Positions 9,802 to 20,980 of a stretch of 64,000 nucleotides of DNA are shown here, piece by piece; positions within the stretch are counted from its first letter, which is position 1, and each line of letters begins with the position of its first letter. Source of the DNA: Massospora cicadina. Its lineage: Eukaryota > Entomophthoromycota > Entomophthoromycetes > Entomophthorales > Entomophthoraceae. The stretch is from assembly GCA_022478985.1 (NCBI GenBank), contig JAKSZP010000119.1, positions 1 through 64,000 of the forward strand, written 5' to 3'. A program made the position numbers and the translations under genes. The notes beneath the pieces were generated by a model, which saw only the letters and a program-made list of their open reading frames with translations, had not been told where the DNA came from and ran no database searches.

Positions 9802-12522
9802 TGGCGGGAAACCCCGCAAAAGAACCCACATGCTATGCTAAACGAGCCAGCACCACCCCCAAATGAAGCAACCCTCGGTTACCCACCTCAGGGTCAACCA
9901 GAATCACCCGCTCTCAAGCAGCAGCCATGAAAGCAGGCACCACCCCCCAACCTGGAGCTACTTTGACTAGCGCCAGTTCACCTGATCGCACTTCTGCAAC
10001 CTGCACGCCTAACAGCTCTGTGTGCGCTGCCTCCCACCAACCCGCTGGGCCCCCTCCAACCAAGGAGGCCATCACCCACGCTGTTTTAATGGCGTCTGCT
10101 CAGTTGAATGCAACTCAGCCCATCCAGACATTCACCTCCCCCATTGTGTCAGCTAATTCAGCCCCATCTATTATTGCTGACGCCGTGTTTCTGGCTCCCT
10201 CCATGAGGGGCGATACCCAGCTACCTGGCCCCCAAATCCTCAGATGTAAGGTTGGATTAGCCGCACATTCTGGTTCACTAAGCACCAAATTGGGACAATC
10301 TACTCTTCCCAATGAGGATTCAAATGGTTCGGATTTTGGAACTTCTACCATTTCTAATCTCACCCGTCCCATTTAAACCCCGTAATTGGCACTTCTCAAG
10401 TCGGCACTTTATCTCAAAATGCTGAAAACGACCAATTCACCAATCAGCCAATGAGTTTTGCCCACGAAATCACAGCAAATACTTGGGCTGAATTTACCCA
10501 AATAGATTGGGATGGTGATGAAACATCGCCCTCCTCCCAACTGGCTGGAGTTAATTCCAATCTGGATGGGACTCCCCAATTTAGCGAGGCCCAACAATCA
10601 CCTGGCCCCCAAACCCTCGGATGTAAGGTTGGATTAGCCGCACATTCTGGTTCACTAAGCACCAAATTGGGACAATCTACTCTTCCCAATGGGGATTTAA
10701 ATGGTTCAGATTTTGGAACTTCACACCAGTTCCAATCTCACCCATCCCATTTAAACCCCATAATCGGCACTTCTCAAGTTGGCACTTTATCTCCATATGC
10801 TGAAAACGACCAATTCACCAATCAGCCAGTGAGTTTTGGCCACAAAATCACAGCAAATAATCGGGCTGAATTTACCCAAATAGATTGGGATAATGATGAA
10901 ACATCGCCCTCCTCCCAATTGGCTGGAGTTAATTCCAATCTGGATGGGCCTCCCCAATTTAGCGAGGCCCAACAATCCGCCCCTCAATTTAATATGACGC
11001 CAGCAACTGCTGTAACATTCCAGCAACAGGGGAGCTCCACAAACTTGTTCAAACCACCAGCTCACACTCAACCTGCGATTGCAGCCCAAAGCAAACACAA
11101 ACGTACCAAAGGAGCCACTGGGGCGTGGCAAAAACCTCTGGCACCAACGCTACCCAAAGCTGATCCCCGTGAAGTGGCATTTATTGCTGATGTTAAGAAG
11201 AAATAGGCTGAAACTAGAGCGCAAAAAGCTCTACCTCGCTCAACCCTCTCCCACGCAATTCGCCTTTATTATGGGCATAACCCTGTTGAATTCTATACAG
11301 AGGATTACTTCTCATACTTTGCAGCGATTGCGGAGACATTCCCAATTAACACCACCATCCATGAATCAGTGGAGGGACACTACATCGATGTGGGCTTCAC
11401 TGAAGCTGCCCTTGCTGACCATGCTGCCACCCTCCAGGTCATTATTCCACGTGGATCTCTTTGCATCTCCCACACACGCTCTCACCTGGAGAAAATTTCA
11501 TGGGTTACTTTTTCCAACCTACCAACGACTGTTGATCCTGAGTCTCTTAAACTGGATCTCCATCGTGGTTTAATGGAGTTTGGGTCTGTTCTTTCAGTGG
11601 ACTTTAGCGTCCCCTCTTACTATGCTCCCACTCAAAGAGCTCACACTGCTAGGGCGTCGTTCATCCCCTCCCCCACTGTATCCCGCAACATTGAGGTTAT
11701 TCCTCGTGTGGCGGTAGTTGGGGCATGCCCTGAGATCTTTTTTGTCAACCCTGATCAGGCGCGCCCCCGGTGTTCATGGTGTAACGCCCTTGGACACTTG
11801 TATAGTGGCTGCACAGCTCGAAAACAAGCCCTCTTAGCCACCACCCAGGGGCCTAAACCAGGCCAAAAACGATCCCACGTGGCCGCAGCAGCAATTCCAC
11901 AACCCACACAATGGGTTCCCATTCAAGACCTGTCCCCTGAGGCCTTACGCCTAGCAGTTGAAACAGATAACCCCACTATTGGTATGGGATACCTTCGCGC
12001 TCATGCCCCCTTCCAGTGGGCACCCCCTCCAATCTCCCAGAGTCAACTCCCTCTCTCACCAAGCGCAAGGCATCTCCCACAGGGTGCCCCTCGTCAGCCA
12101 CCCCCACTCAGGGCTCCGCGGCACCCCCACCAACCTCCACCAGCGATTTATCGCATCAACCCTCAGCTCCCAATGGAGCTATGCCCACCAGCATGGACTG
12201 GCAACCCGCAGCCTGCGGTAGAAGTGCCACCTCAAAGAGTCCTACCCCAACCCCACAGTCCATTTCGCGCGGATCCTTTGCAGTGTTGGAGGAAGTGAAT
12301 ATGGACTCAGACTCATCAAATGGGGACACCGCGGAGGTCACCATTGAGCACCCTCAGGTCCTTCCCCTGCAACGGAGCGGGGGCAGCATCCTAGGCTGGC
12401 TTACTGGGTCCTCCGCCCCCCACCCTCTCCTTCCCCTCAGAACCCTCGACGCTCCTCACGGATTGCAGCTAATAGTCAAGCTAAAGGACTCAAAACTAGC
12501 CGCCTCACAGCAGCAGGTTTAA
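9802..12522 (+). pseudogene. LINE-A ORF1: gag-like RNA-binding protein
   Basis: The likely start is the ATG at 9802 (MAGNPAKEP), in frame with 9927-10,376 but interrupted by a TGA. The product is read in pieces: a Pro/Ser/Thr-rich N-terminus, a 377-bp tandemly duplicated segment (10.2-11.0 kb), an RRM-like block near 11,490-11,600 (SWVTFSNLP...L..GLMEFG), a CCHC knuckle (CSWC-x4-H-x4-C) near 11,770-11,815, and a long Pro-rich tail to 12,522. The RRM-like block aligns with the ORF1-only elements at 41.8 and 49.0 kb. The known role of such proteins is packaging LINE RNA into an RNP. Frameshifts near 10,400, 11,210 and 12,290 disable it. Confidence 0.75.
10224..10977 (+). repeat. 377-bp tandem duplication inside LINE-A ORF1
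   Basis: Unit 1 (10,224-10,600) and unit 2 (10,601-10,977) both begin CCTGGCCCCCAAA and share nearly every base, including TGGATTAGCCGCACATTCTG and CACCAATCAGCCA. The period is not a multiple of three, so the two copies are not in the same frame. Unit 1 also contains a stop. Either the duplication post-dates inactivation or a small deletion followed it. Confidence 0.85.
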
Positions 12523-12559
12523 GCGCTGGCACCCCCCAGGACATGGAGGGGAACAGCTA

Positions 12560-13290
12560 TGAGTCCCCATGGCAGCACCCTGGCCCTGCAATCCATCAAC
12601 GCAAATGGGTTGCGGGACTTTGAGCGGAGAGCCCGCCTCCTCTGAAACTTCAGGTCAGCACAAATTGACATCGCTGCTGTCCAGGAGCCCCATATCCTCC
12701 CCCACGAACAATCTGCATGGAATGAACAGTTTGGAGGCAACTCCTTCTGGACAAACCATGCCGCCCTTATTGTTTTGAATTCCCGGGTTAAAACCCATTC
12801 TTTTTCACAATATCTAGGTGGCCGCCTCATACTGGCCAAACTCACCACTCCTGACTTCTCCTTCTTCGCTGCAAGCATCTACCTGCCTAATGCAGGTCAA
12901 GAGCAAAATCGGCTCTTGGAAGAGCTCGTCCAACTCAATCTCCCACGGAATACAGTCCTCTTAGGAGATTTCAACACAAACATAAGTCGCGTCCGTGACT
13001 CTTACCCCCCTGCAGCAAAGGAACGCCCTGGATCAAGTCGCCTCCAGGATTTTCTTCGCATGAGTGGCTTTATAGATGCGCTTCCACCCTCCGCGTCTGG
13101 CCTAGGTTGCATGACTAGGATCCACTATGATGGAGGAGCTTTCCAGTCAGCGTCACGCATAGATATGGCACTGATTGGCCCCCTGCTAATTGGCCGCGTC
13201 TCCTCTCCCATCTCTTGTGACAACCATCTGAGTGATCACAGGTCACTCACCGTTGTCCTCACCACCACACTTAGACCATCGCGTAGGTTC
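12560..13290 (+). pseudogene. LINE-A APE-type endonuclease domain
   Basis: The conserved boxes occur in order: S-I-N-A-N-G-L near 12,590, V-Q-E-P-H near 12,675, a GDFNTN box near 12,965, S-R-I-D-M-A-L near 13,155 and S-D-H-R-S-L near 13,230. These are the metal-binding and catalytic residues of AP-endonuclease-like LINE nucleases that nick the target DNA. One TGA replaces a probable Arg codon near 12,647. From 12,775 to 13,416 the frame is open. The domain is continuous with the RT downstream, as in a LINE ORF2. Confidence 0.85.
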
Positions 13291-13412
13291 TGGCCTAGGG
13301 TTGCCCCATCTCTTCTCAACAACCCCTTCACTAAGGAGAAGCTGTCTATGACCATCCGGGAGACTCTCACCTCCCCCCACCCCACCTTCTTGACCACAAG
13401 GCTAGATGGGCG

Positions 13413-14850
13413 GTGACCAAGGAGGGCATCACCCGCGTTGCTTACAACTGTGCCAAAGCCCAGATGACTGCAGCTCGCGCCAGAGTCAAAAGGGCGGAAG
13501 CCAGAATCAGACATCTGGAGCGAAACTGCCAGCCTTCGCCCTCTCCCAGATGGTTGGAAGACTGGGAAGCGGCGCAGGAAGCACTCCGCTTGGAGCTCAC
13601 ACTGCAGGAAGAACGGGCAGCAAACTTTACAACATCTCGTTACTATGCTCAATGGGAACGCCCCACCCGCTTCTTCTTTTAGAAACAGAAAGCCCGGTCA
13701 ACAGCGCAGGATATTACTGCACTGAAGATTGGCACTACAACCACTTCAGATAAGGAGGAAATCACGCAGGAACTACACCGCTTCTACTCCAGCCTCTTCC
13801 ATGCCACCCAGGTGGACCCATCGGACATCCAAGACTTCCTGTGGCGGGCTCCAGAGCCGCCCATTGACCCACGGGCTGATGAGGCTCTACTGGCGCCTAT
13901 TTCCATCCAGGAGGTGATGGAAACCCTTCTGAAATCCCCACGGTTTAAAGCCCTAGGCCCAGATGGAATACCCTTCGAGGTGTACCTTCTGGAACCTGCA
14001 GTGATAGCCAGAACCCTCCGCGACCTCTTCGCTGCACTCTTGGTGAATGGCGAGGTCCTCCCCGACTCCAGAGGCTCAATCACGACCCTCATTCACAAGA
14101 AGTTAGACCGTGAGAACCTGGCGAACTGGCGCCCCATAGCGTTGATCAACACAGACCACAAGCTCTTCACGAAGCTTCTGGCCAACCGCATCACCAAATG
14201 GGTGTCACCTCGCCTCTCCCATCCCAGCACGGTTTTATTCCGGGGAGGTCGTTATGGGACAACTATAATGACCTTCACGTGACTTTGACTGCTAACTCTC
14301 GTAAGGTGAATGGCTTTGTGGCTCTCCTGGATATGGAGAAAGCATATGATCGGGTAGCCTGGAAGTATATTGATGCTTCCCTGGCCCTTCCATCTCCCAC
14401 CCGCAGCTAGGCTCTGGATATCAGCGCTCTATGACCAGCTCCACACCAGAGTCCTGGCGCCAATGGGTTTTACAATGGCAGTACCAGTTGGACAAGGTCT
14501 CCGGCAAGGGGACCCCCTGAGCCCTATCCTTTTTAACATCACCCTTGACCCCCTCTTGGCCTCCTTACAGGACAAGCTAACAGGGATTCTGGTCCCAGGT
14601 AAAGCCCCCACGCGCACCATGGCATTTGCAGATGACACTGCCATTGCATTTGGCTGCCCTGGGGATGTTGCCCTCGCTGCTGTGACCATTGAGAGGTACA
14701 CCAAGGCGTCCAACGCCATGGTCAACACCTCCAAGACAACAGTTGTACAGGTTGGCTCCCTCACCTTCCCCCACCATTTGGTATTGAACCTGAGCGCGGT
14801 ACCTTCCGTCACCTGGGCGTTCTCACCAACCAACAAGGAGTTGCGCTAAA
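13413..14850 (+). pseudogene. LINE-A reverse transcriptase domain
   Basis: RT motifs appear in order: a GPDGIPFEVY box near 13,960, N-W-R-P-I-A-L-I-N-T-D near 14,125, GFIPGRSLWDN near 14,230, L-D-M-E-K-A-Y-D-R-V near 14,330, R-Q-G-D-P-L-S-P near 14,505 and the catalytic F-A-D-D near 14,625. The domain copies LINE RNA at the nicked target. Three frame changes (near 13,680, 14,215 and 14,400) break it although all key residues survive. The same motif set occurs in LINE-B (31.0-32.6 kb) and LINE-C (58.5-59.6 kb). Confidence 0.9.
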
Positions 14851-16086
14851 AGACAATGAGGACTTGCTCCTCGCAGCAGTTAACTCCAGGATTGCCAGCT
14901 GGAACCGGTGGCACATCACCCCCAGGGTCGAGCTCTGATGGCCAATGTATTCCTCCTCTCCAAAGTCTGGTTCCTAGCGCATGTCTGCCCATTCACAGAT
15001 GCCTTTTATACGCGGCTCAATGTACTCCTCCATTGTTGGATCTGGGGCTCAAACCATCCACCAATGGCCCTCTCAACCATTTCCTGACCCTGCAATGAAG
15101 GGGGCCTAGGGCTTCTGGACACGCGATCCCACGCCACCACAATCTTCCTGAAGTTCCTATGGCCAATTGTCTGCTGGGACGCGACCCCCATGCCCCAATG
15201 GGCGCCCGCCCTCCGCCAGTCAGTGTCAGCAGACCTGGGTCTTCCTAGAGCATCTCTGACCTCATTAGGGGAGTGTCTCACAAACCACCTAGGCCATCGC
15301 CTAAAACCATCCTCATCCCCCTACTGGAACCAGGCTCTCCTTGCCCTGAAACGAGTAGGTGCGCGGATCCACCATACCTTCCCATACAGAAGGGAAGGCC
15401 CTGGCCTCAGCCCCCGTCACCATGAAATTGTGCACAATGGACAAGTTGTCACAACTCGCCTTAACCCCCAAGATCGTCCTCCCATCCGCCCAAGACTCCT
15501 TGAGCTCCTCCCTCCCTCCGTGAGATTTGACCTTAAGGAATTGTGGAAGGACGTCTATCACCCCATCCTGTCAGCAAAGGTGTCCAACACCTTATGGAGG
15601 GTGCTACACTGTTCATACAGGACATGGGACCGGACTGGCCCTACCTTCCAGCACTGAAGCTGCCCACGCCGTGTGGAGCCTATTGACTCCCACCTCCATC
15701 GTTTTTTCACCTGTCCAGGTGTCGCCGCATTTTGGCCAAAGGCCCGCGCGCTCCTCCATGCTCAGCCCTGGTCTGGACACCCTGTGCAAGACCTCATGTT
15801 TGAGCAGACATTGCCTGGTTCCCACCGACCCCTCCATGTCCTCGCCTATGCCACAGCCATATGGACCATCCATAACTCCTTCCTTTGTGCTGCCTTTGAC
15901 CAGCATGTGTGGACCCTTCCACACATGATCACCCACTTTCAGGTACACTTTGAGATGGCCCTGAAGGTCTGCACTATGTCGCCAACCCTCCCCCACTCAG
16001 TTGTCACTGCAGCACGGCTCTGGCGCACAAACCCCCCTCCCTTTCCCGATGCCTCCTCCCTCCCTTCCCTCGCCTCAGGCTCTTAG
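14850..16086 (+). pseudogene. LINE-A ORF2 C-terminal domain with degenerate zinc motif
   Basis: Frames 15,190-15,657 and 15,673-16,086 form the end of ORF2. A C...H-x2-F-F-x-C-P...W arrangement near 15,690-15,740 is the remains of the zinc-binding module that follows many LINE RTs. The stretch with A-I-W-T-I-H recurs in LINE-B (33.05 kb) and LINE-C (57.5 kb), confirming that the three LINEs are related to the very C-terminus. The stop at 16,084 is followed by a 3' UTR of about 100 bases. Confidence 0.75.
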
Positions 16087-16154
16087 GAGCCCAGGCGTAA
16101 TTCAATAAACATCGATGAATCCCCCCTCAGGTTAGGACCATCTAGTACTAAAAA

Positions 16155-16207
16155 AAGATATTTAAGTTTTAGACCATCTAGTACTAAAGAAGATATTTAA
16201 GTTTTAG
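16155..16207 (+). repeat. Repeated LINE-A tail plus TSD
   Basis: After the LINE-A tail the sequence reads TSD (16,155-16,171), GACCATCTAGTACTAAAG (16,172-16,189), TSD again (16,190-16,206). The 18-base spacer is the extreme 3' end of LINE-A. A second, almost completely truncated insertion at the same target, or slippage during priming, would both produce this. Confidence 0.75.
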
Positions 16208-16549
16208 TGAAGCAATTTAGAAATTTTTAGTGAAAAAACACCCTCACGCAGACAAAGCCTAGAGGTGACTGAAGTCAGTTTTTAAAATTCTCAGTACTAT
16301 TGGTGGAAGGGGGCCAAGTGACTCATTCACCTGACCCCTGGTTTGCTGGGATTGGTTGAGCAGTTCATGAGATAGTGGTATGCTGAAAGTACATTTGAAA
16401 CATAACAGTCAAGTTTTGTGAAAAATGCAAGTAAGAAATTACATACCTATGTATTCCATGTCAAAAACACAACACATATATAGCAATTTAATTCCTCTTC
16501 TTTACTGAATTCACTGCTACAGGATATTTCTGACGTGGGTTTAAACCTC

Positions 16550-17115
16550 TCTTTCATGATTGTCTCCATTCACCAGTGCCATCCTTTTTTAGCATTAAAA
16601 GTAGTCAGTTATCATGTTGGCATTCCACCTTCCCTGGTATCTCTTTTCCATGTCTTTGATATCCTGGTCGAAACTTTCACCCTGTTCTTTACTAACATTG
16701 CTGAGATTACAGGGAAAAAAGTCAACATGTGAGTGTAGTAAGTGAAGCTTTACACCCATGTTACATCCTAATTTCATGAAACTCTGCAACATTCTTTTAA
16801 CCATGATTTTTACTCTGGATTTTTGTGGTTGCCTAAAAAGTTTACAATAATTTCATTGAACGAAACCCAGGCCCTCACTTCCACTGGATTCATTGTACTT
16901 TTAAACAAATTGTCCTTCATTAACTTTCTTATCTGTGGTCCCATGAAAATTCCTTCTTTAATTTTTGCATAATATACTTTCAGAAATCTTGTTAGCAAAT
17001 ACTGGAAACAGTGACCATATTTTTGGAAGAGCTTGTGAACTGTCATACTAATCCAAGCTTGATGTGCAGAGGAAGTAATAGTATATTGCTTTGTTAAACT
17101 GGGTAAAACAACTGT
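16550..17115 (-). pseudogene. Relic of an invertebrate-type repeated uncharacterised protein family
   Basis: The minus strand carries, in three frames, a conserved run: L-L-P-L-H-I-K-L-G-L near 17,090; KEGIFMGPQIRKLMKD near 16,920; F-L-G-N-H-K near 16,820; L-H-S-H-V-D-F-F-P near 16,710; then E-Q-G-E-x-F-x-Q-D-I and M-E-K-R-Y-Q-G-R-W-N up to a T-D-Y. I recognise this as the C-terminal part of an uncharacterised protein present in many copies in arthropod, cnidarian and other invertebrate genomes, probably spread by mobile elements. Function is unknown. Frameshifts near 17,050 and 16,807 and a stop after T-D-Y-F make it a pseudogene. Confidence 0.8.
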
Positions 17116-17953
17116 GGCCTACTAATCCCTATTACCAAAATAAACTTTCCCTCCCCCACAATAAAATTTCACCTGTGAAACTTTAGCATATAATAAAAGT
17201 TGAGTTCATTTGATTTGAAAAAAACTGTACATTATCAAAAGAAATGGATTGCAGATTTGGAATCAGTGCAAAAATTCTAAAGGAAAACCTAAGACTACAG
17301 AAACATAGAAAATCATGTTGCATAGTAATATTTCTTTATAATTATTTTGCAAACTTGAGTATTAAGCTGTGTTCCCATTTCTGCTGTTGCAGGAGGAGGG
17401 GGATGAACTACCATGGTAGTGAAGAAAATCAAGTGGGGTGGACAGTTGTCAGGACCAATTCTTGTTGATACCAGGTCTGCTGTTGTCATAAGTTACAAAG
17501 AAAGAGAAATCAAAGATATGCACCCATTAATTCATGAGATCCATGACATGTGATAAAAGAGGAGTTCATGATGATACAATTGCAAGTATGACAAGTAGCA
17601 CTGGTGTGGCTTGTAGGCATGAGGATCCTGCTTGTCTGAGATGGCAGTGTACATGAGAAGGAGAAGAGGATGATGAATTGCTCTTCCAAGAATGGCCATG
17701 TGAAGAATCATCAAGAAAGGGGAAAGATCTAGCTCTGCTGAAGTAGGAGAGTTCTATTAGATTATATAACGCTGATGACCACAGACAGATTTTAACCCAT
17801 GTTGGATGAATCATGCTGAATAGTGAAGCGGCATATACCTCTAAAACACCATCTTTGCTAGATTATCTGGTCAAGCTAGGGATGTGTCATAACTTGGAAT
17901 TCCCACATTATCCAGCTGTGATAGATCATAATAAACTATCTGTATTATCCCAC
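17116..17953. other. Interval with one possible protease-like fragment
   Basis: A 45-codon plus frame from the ATG at 17,411 contains GPILVDTRSAVVISYKE, which resembles the D-T-G-(A/S) box of a retropepsin with Gly changed to Arg. No RT follows, so I treat it as a scrap. Nothing else is recognised before the gypsy-1 LTR. Confidence 0.25.
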
Positions 17954-19401
17954 TGTAAAAATTTACTAAAGAGTTGATTATTGGTTGTCTACCCAGTAGC
18001 CTTTTTACTGCACAGGTTCGTTTTCCTTGTGCACCTCGCATTGTAAGAATATATAATCCATAAATAGTATGGATACTATTATCCATAGTTAAGTTAGAAC
18101 TATTTTCAGGCCCAACGCTTGGCTGGTATTTCCAATTAAATACTCAATAGTTGTACTCATAGGGATTTGTTCCCTATATTACTGTCTACTCGATCTTTGT
18201 CAAGATCCTCTGATGGCAGTCTCCTTTGGCCTAACACAGTCAGCAGCAAACCCTTAGTTGTGGTTCCCTCCATCTCTAGATCCCCACTCAGATCTCCACT
18301 CTTCTTCTAAGAGTCTTTCAATTATTGCCTTCTGCAATAATATCCTTGAGATGGAATCTTCACGCTAGATGCTGATAGTCTAGCTATTACTGAATCTACA
18401 ATAGAACTAATAATGCTCTAAAGTATTAATATGTATCTGGAAAGGGGAGGATACCCCAGTGGTAGAATAGGGACCTCTACCGCTGCCTCCCTGAGTTTGA
18501 TTCTGGTACAGGAACTTTGGGTAGGGGACAATTATGACTGTGTTGGCGTTGCGCACCAATGCTTTGAACTGAGATAGCAAATAGCAAAGGTGGTCCATGG
18601 AGTTCCTGGCCTATCATACGCCACGCATGGAGGTTTTCCAGATTTTATCCTCCTTTCCCATTCATTCAAGTTCCCCTTAATCAGTGCAGTATCATCCCCA
18701 GGTCGGCCCACCTCAAATAAAAAAATATGTATCTGGATATTTGTGCAAGTGTTAATGTTTTTCAATTATAGTGAATCCTAGGGAAACTATAGGGGATTTG
18801 GCCATCCAACCCTCAATTGATACCTCTTCGATGAAACGGCAGCCATTGCCACTGAATCACCCTTCCTCGTCTCAGCAGCGATGGTCTTCCCCATCCTGGC
18901 TAGGATTCTGACATTGGGCATCCTCAAGACCTCAAACGGAAAGAGTTGTAAACGTGTACCTAACATTTTCCTCTCAATCTAAGCGAACCAACCATAATTG
19001 GCTAGCAACCTGCTTAGGTAATGGGACTTTTTACCCATTATGGCAGGTCACTTCACCAACCGATTGATTTGCTAGTTGCAGGCGGCATCACTCGCCTCAC
19101 AACTTATCATACATTCCTAATCAGTTGGTGATGAAACCTGACCAATCCCAAATGGTACACCTGATAGTTAATCACTATCAGATGACCCTATTTCATCGGC
19201 TGCTCCACCTGATGAGATATTAGGTATTCATCCAGATTGATCCCCAATGGATACGACCAGACAAATATCCCAAAATCCCCTGAACGTAGTTCCTCCAAAA
19301 ATTCAGGCCAACTGATTTCTGATTCACTTCACTTTAGGGAATTTTCCCTTAGCAACACCAGGTAATCTAGCAGGCTGGGAATATGGGCAAAAATCACAAC
19401 A
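17954..19401 (-). repeat. gypsy-1 3' LTR (left), carrying a SINE
   Basis: This is homologous along its length to 25,121-26,272 and longer only because of the SINE at 18,442-18,723. In minus orientation it contains a CTATAAAT-type core promoter motif within the block CCCTATAGTTTCCCTAGGATTCAC, followed by the transcribed part of the LTR. Confidence 0.9.
18442..18723 (+). mobile_element. SINE-1, tRNA-headed, inserted in the gypsy-1 LTR
   Basis: The 14-bp direct repeat AATATGTATCTGGA flanks it (18,428-18,441 and 18,724-18,737). The sister LTR has the uninterrupted site at 25,596-25,609, which proves the insertion. The head has a pol III A-box-like TACCCCAGTGG and a B-box-like GAGTTTGATTCTGG at tRNA spacing. 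A body of about 190 bp follows, then a tail with ATCCCCAGGTCGGCCCACC and CAAATAAAAAAA. The tail matches the 3' ends of LINE-B and LINE-C, so this SINE was probably mobilised by that LINE family. Confidence 0.85.
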
Positions 19402-19886
19402 CATCCCCCTCTTGCATAGATTTCCAGCGAGAAAAGGACTGGGGCATGGAAACACTACTTTGGACACCTGGGAGAATACTTCATTGGTTCAAGTGGGTTA
19501 CATTCATCAATACTCAATTCTGCTTAGGATGACCTTCATCATACAGCATTCCTCCTTTTCCTCCTCACTACCGCCTACTCAGAGCGCATTCCCTATGACC
19601 TCTTGCCATGCTGGGCTGATCAATTTACTCATGACGATATTTTTCCTGGGATCCGGGTTACCCCTGTCAAGGTATATGACCCACTGTTATATTCAGGATT
19701 CTTGGTCCGGCGTCCTTAAATTCCTGATTTTCTCCTCATCCTAGACAGGAGACTCTTGCCGTCAATGTTTGTTTTGTGGCTGATTAAGAATACTTATTTT
19801 TATTTACCCTCATTATTTTGCTCATATCCTCTTGGCTGTAAGTCATTCTTAATCCTTCCCTCAGAAAGCTTAATTCATTATTTTTT

Positions 19887-20980
19887 ATGAAATTAATTTC
19901 CCAAAATTGGAGCCTAATGGATTATAGAGTGCATAATGTCAACTTCTATATAAGTCTGACATCCCCCTCTAGTCCTGCTCATATGTTAAACTCAGAATCC
20001 CATTATCAGAAACTTCTGAACATTCTGTCAGATTCAGACCTCCGCCTCTTCCAGTGGATGAGTTGGGATGCTTGGCAGAACCTCTTCTATGGTCCTTCCA
20101 GAACTCATACGCCTAGTCTGGTGCAAGGGGCTAGTCCTTCCATCAAATTACCAGAAACGGTATCTAATCCTTCAGAAAACAGGCGTGCCACTCATTTCAG
20201 ATAACTCTCAGCTGACTCTTCCCTTGCAGTCAATCCCTGAGTTGGACTTTGAAACCCTTCTGGATTTGGCTCCTTTCACTGAGGCTCTGAACATCATCAT
20301 TGATGCTCCAGAGGTTATGCCGGTCACTTTAGATTATTCATTCTTGGACAGGTCAGATTTTCTCCCTGAGTTCTTCTTCCAACTTGGACAATTTTACCAA
20401 CCCGCTGTGCTGGTTTCTGAGCTTTCAATCGGGAACAGCATACATTATGAGCTCCCCTACGCTGAACTTTGGGCGCAAGTCACCAAGGCATTGTCATTAG
20501 CACTGAATCCCTCAGATCTGGACAACCTTCTGGATCAGGATACTGCTGCTTATGCTCTCACTTTGCCAGCCAAGTTCTTCAAAGTTGGTCAATGAAGCTT
20601 CCCAGCCTCGCCTGACTTCCATTGGTCATTCAGCTTCAGCTTCCATGAAGCCTGTAGTCATCATTTACAAAATGCAATCCGCTCTTTACATGACTACCTC
20701 TTCTCTGGAGCTTCTCATCACTATCTTCTGTTGATGGCATTAATCAGGGGCATGATTCAACAACCCCCTCAAGTATTCCTTCTTTGCTGCCAGCTCACAT
20801 GTCCGGTGTTCTTGATGAGGCCCATTAGCAGGCACTCAAGACAAATCTTCTGGCGCCAGTGCCTTATCAGGATTACTCAGGGTTATTCACCAATTGCCTC
20901 TTCCTTTATTGCTGTTTTCCTCCACACTCTGGGGTTTCATGATTGGCTTCTTCCAACATATCCATTTCCCTTCCCCTAGT
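19887..20980 (+). pseudogene. Antisense ORF in the 3' region of gypsy-1
   Basis: Between the polypurine tract and the end of pol, the strand opposite to gypsy-1 carries a chain of frames (19,887-20,204, 20,068-20,595, 20,552-20,734, 20,731-20,979). The longest, 175 residues, is protein-like: acidic, with repeated Leu-Asp motifs (FETLLDLAPF, LDYSFLDRSD, NPSDLDNLLD). No known domain is recognised. Antisense frames between pol and the 3' LTR are known in some plant Ty3/gypsy elements. Whether this one was ever a gene is inference; frame breaks at about 20,200 and 20,595 show it is not intact now. Confidence 0.35.

Larger units (their letters stand above)
9709..16189 (+). mobile_element. LINE-A: full-length, decayed Tad1-like LINE
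   Basis: The element runs from a short 5' UTR through ORF1, APE endonuclease, reverse transcriptase and a C-terminal domain to a 3' UTR ending GGACCATCTAGTACTAAA. The 17-bp direct repeat AAGATATTTAAGTTTTA flanks it at 9692-9708 and 16,190-16,206, so the copy is complete and its boundaries are known. An extra copy of the same repeat at 16,155-16,171 is described separately. Stops and frameshifts occur in every domain. The sequence is clearly more GC-rich than its surroundings, which suggests a younger insertion. Confidence 0.85.

Noticed and set aside
18442..18520. Functional tRNA gene at the SINE-1 head
   Set aside because: No paired acceptor stem; flanked by SINE body and TSD.
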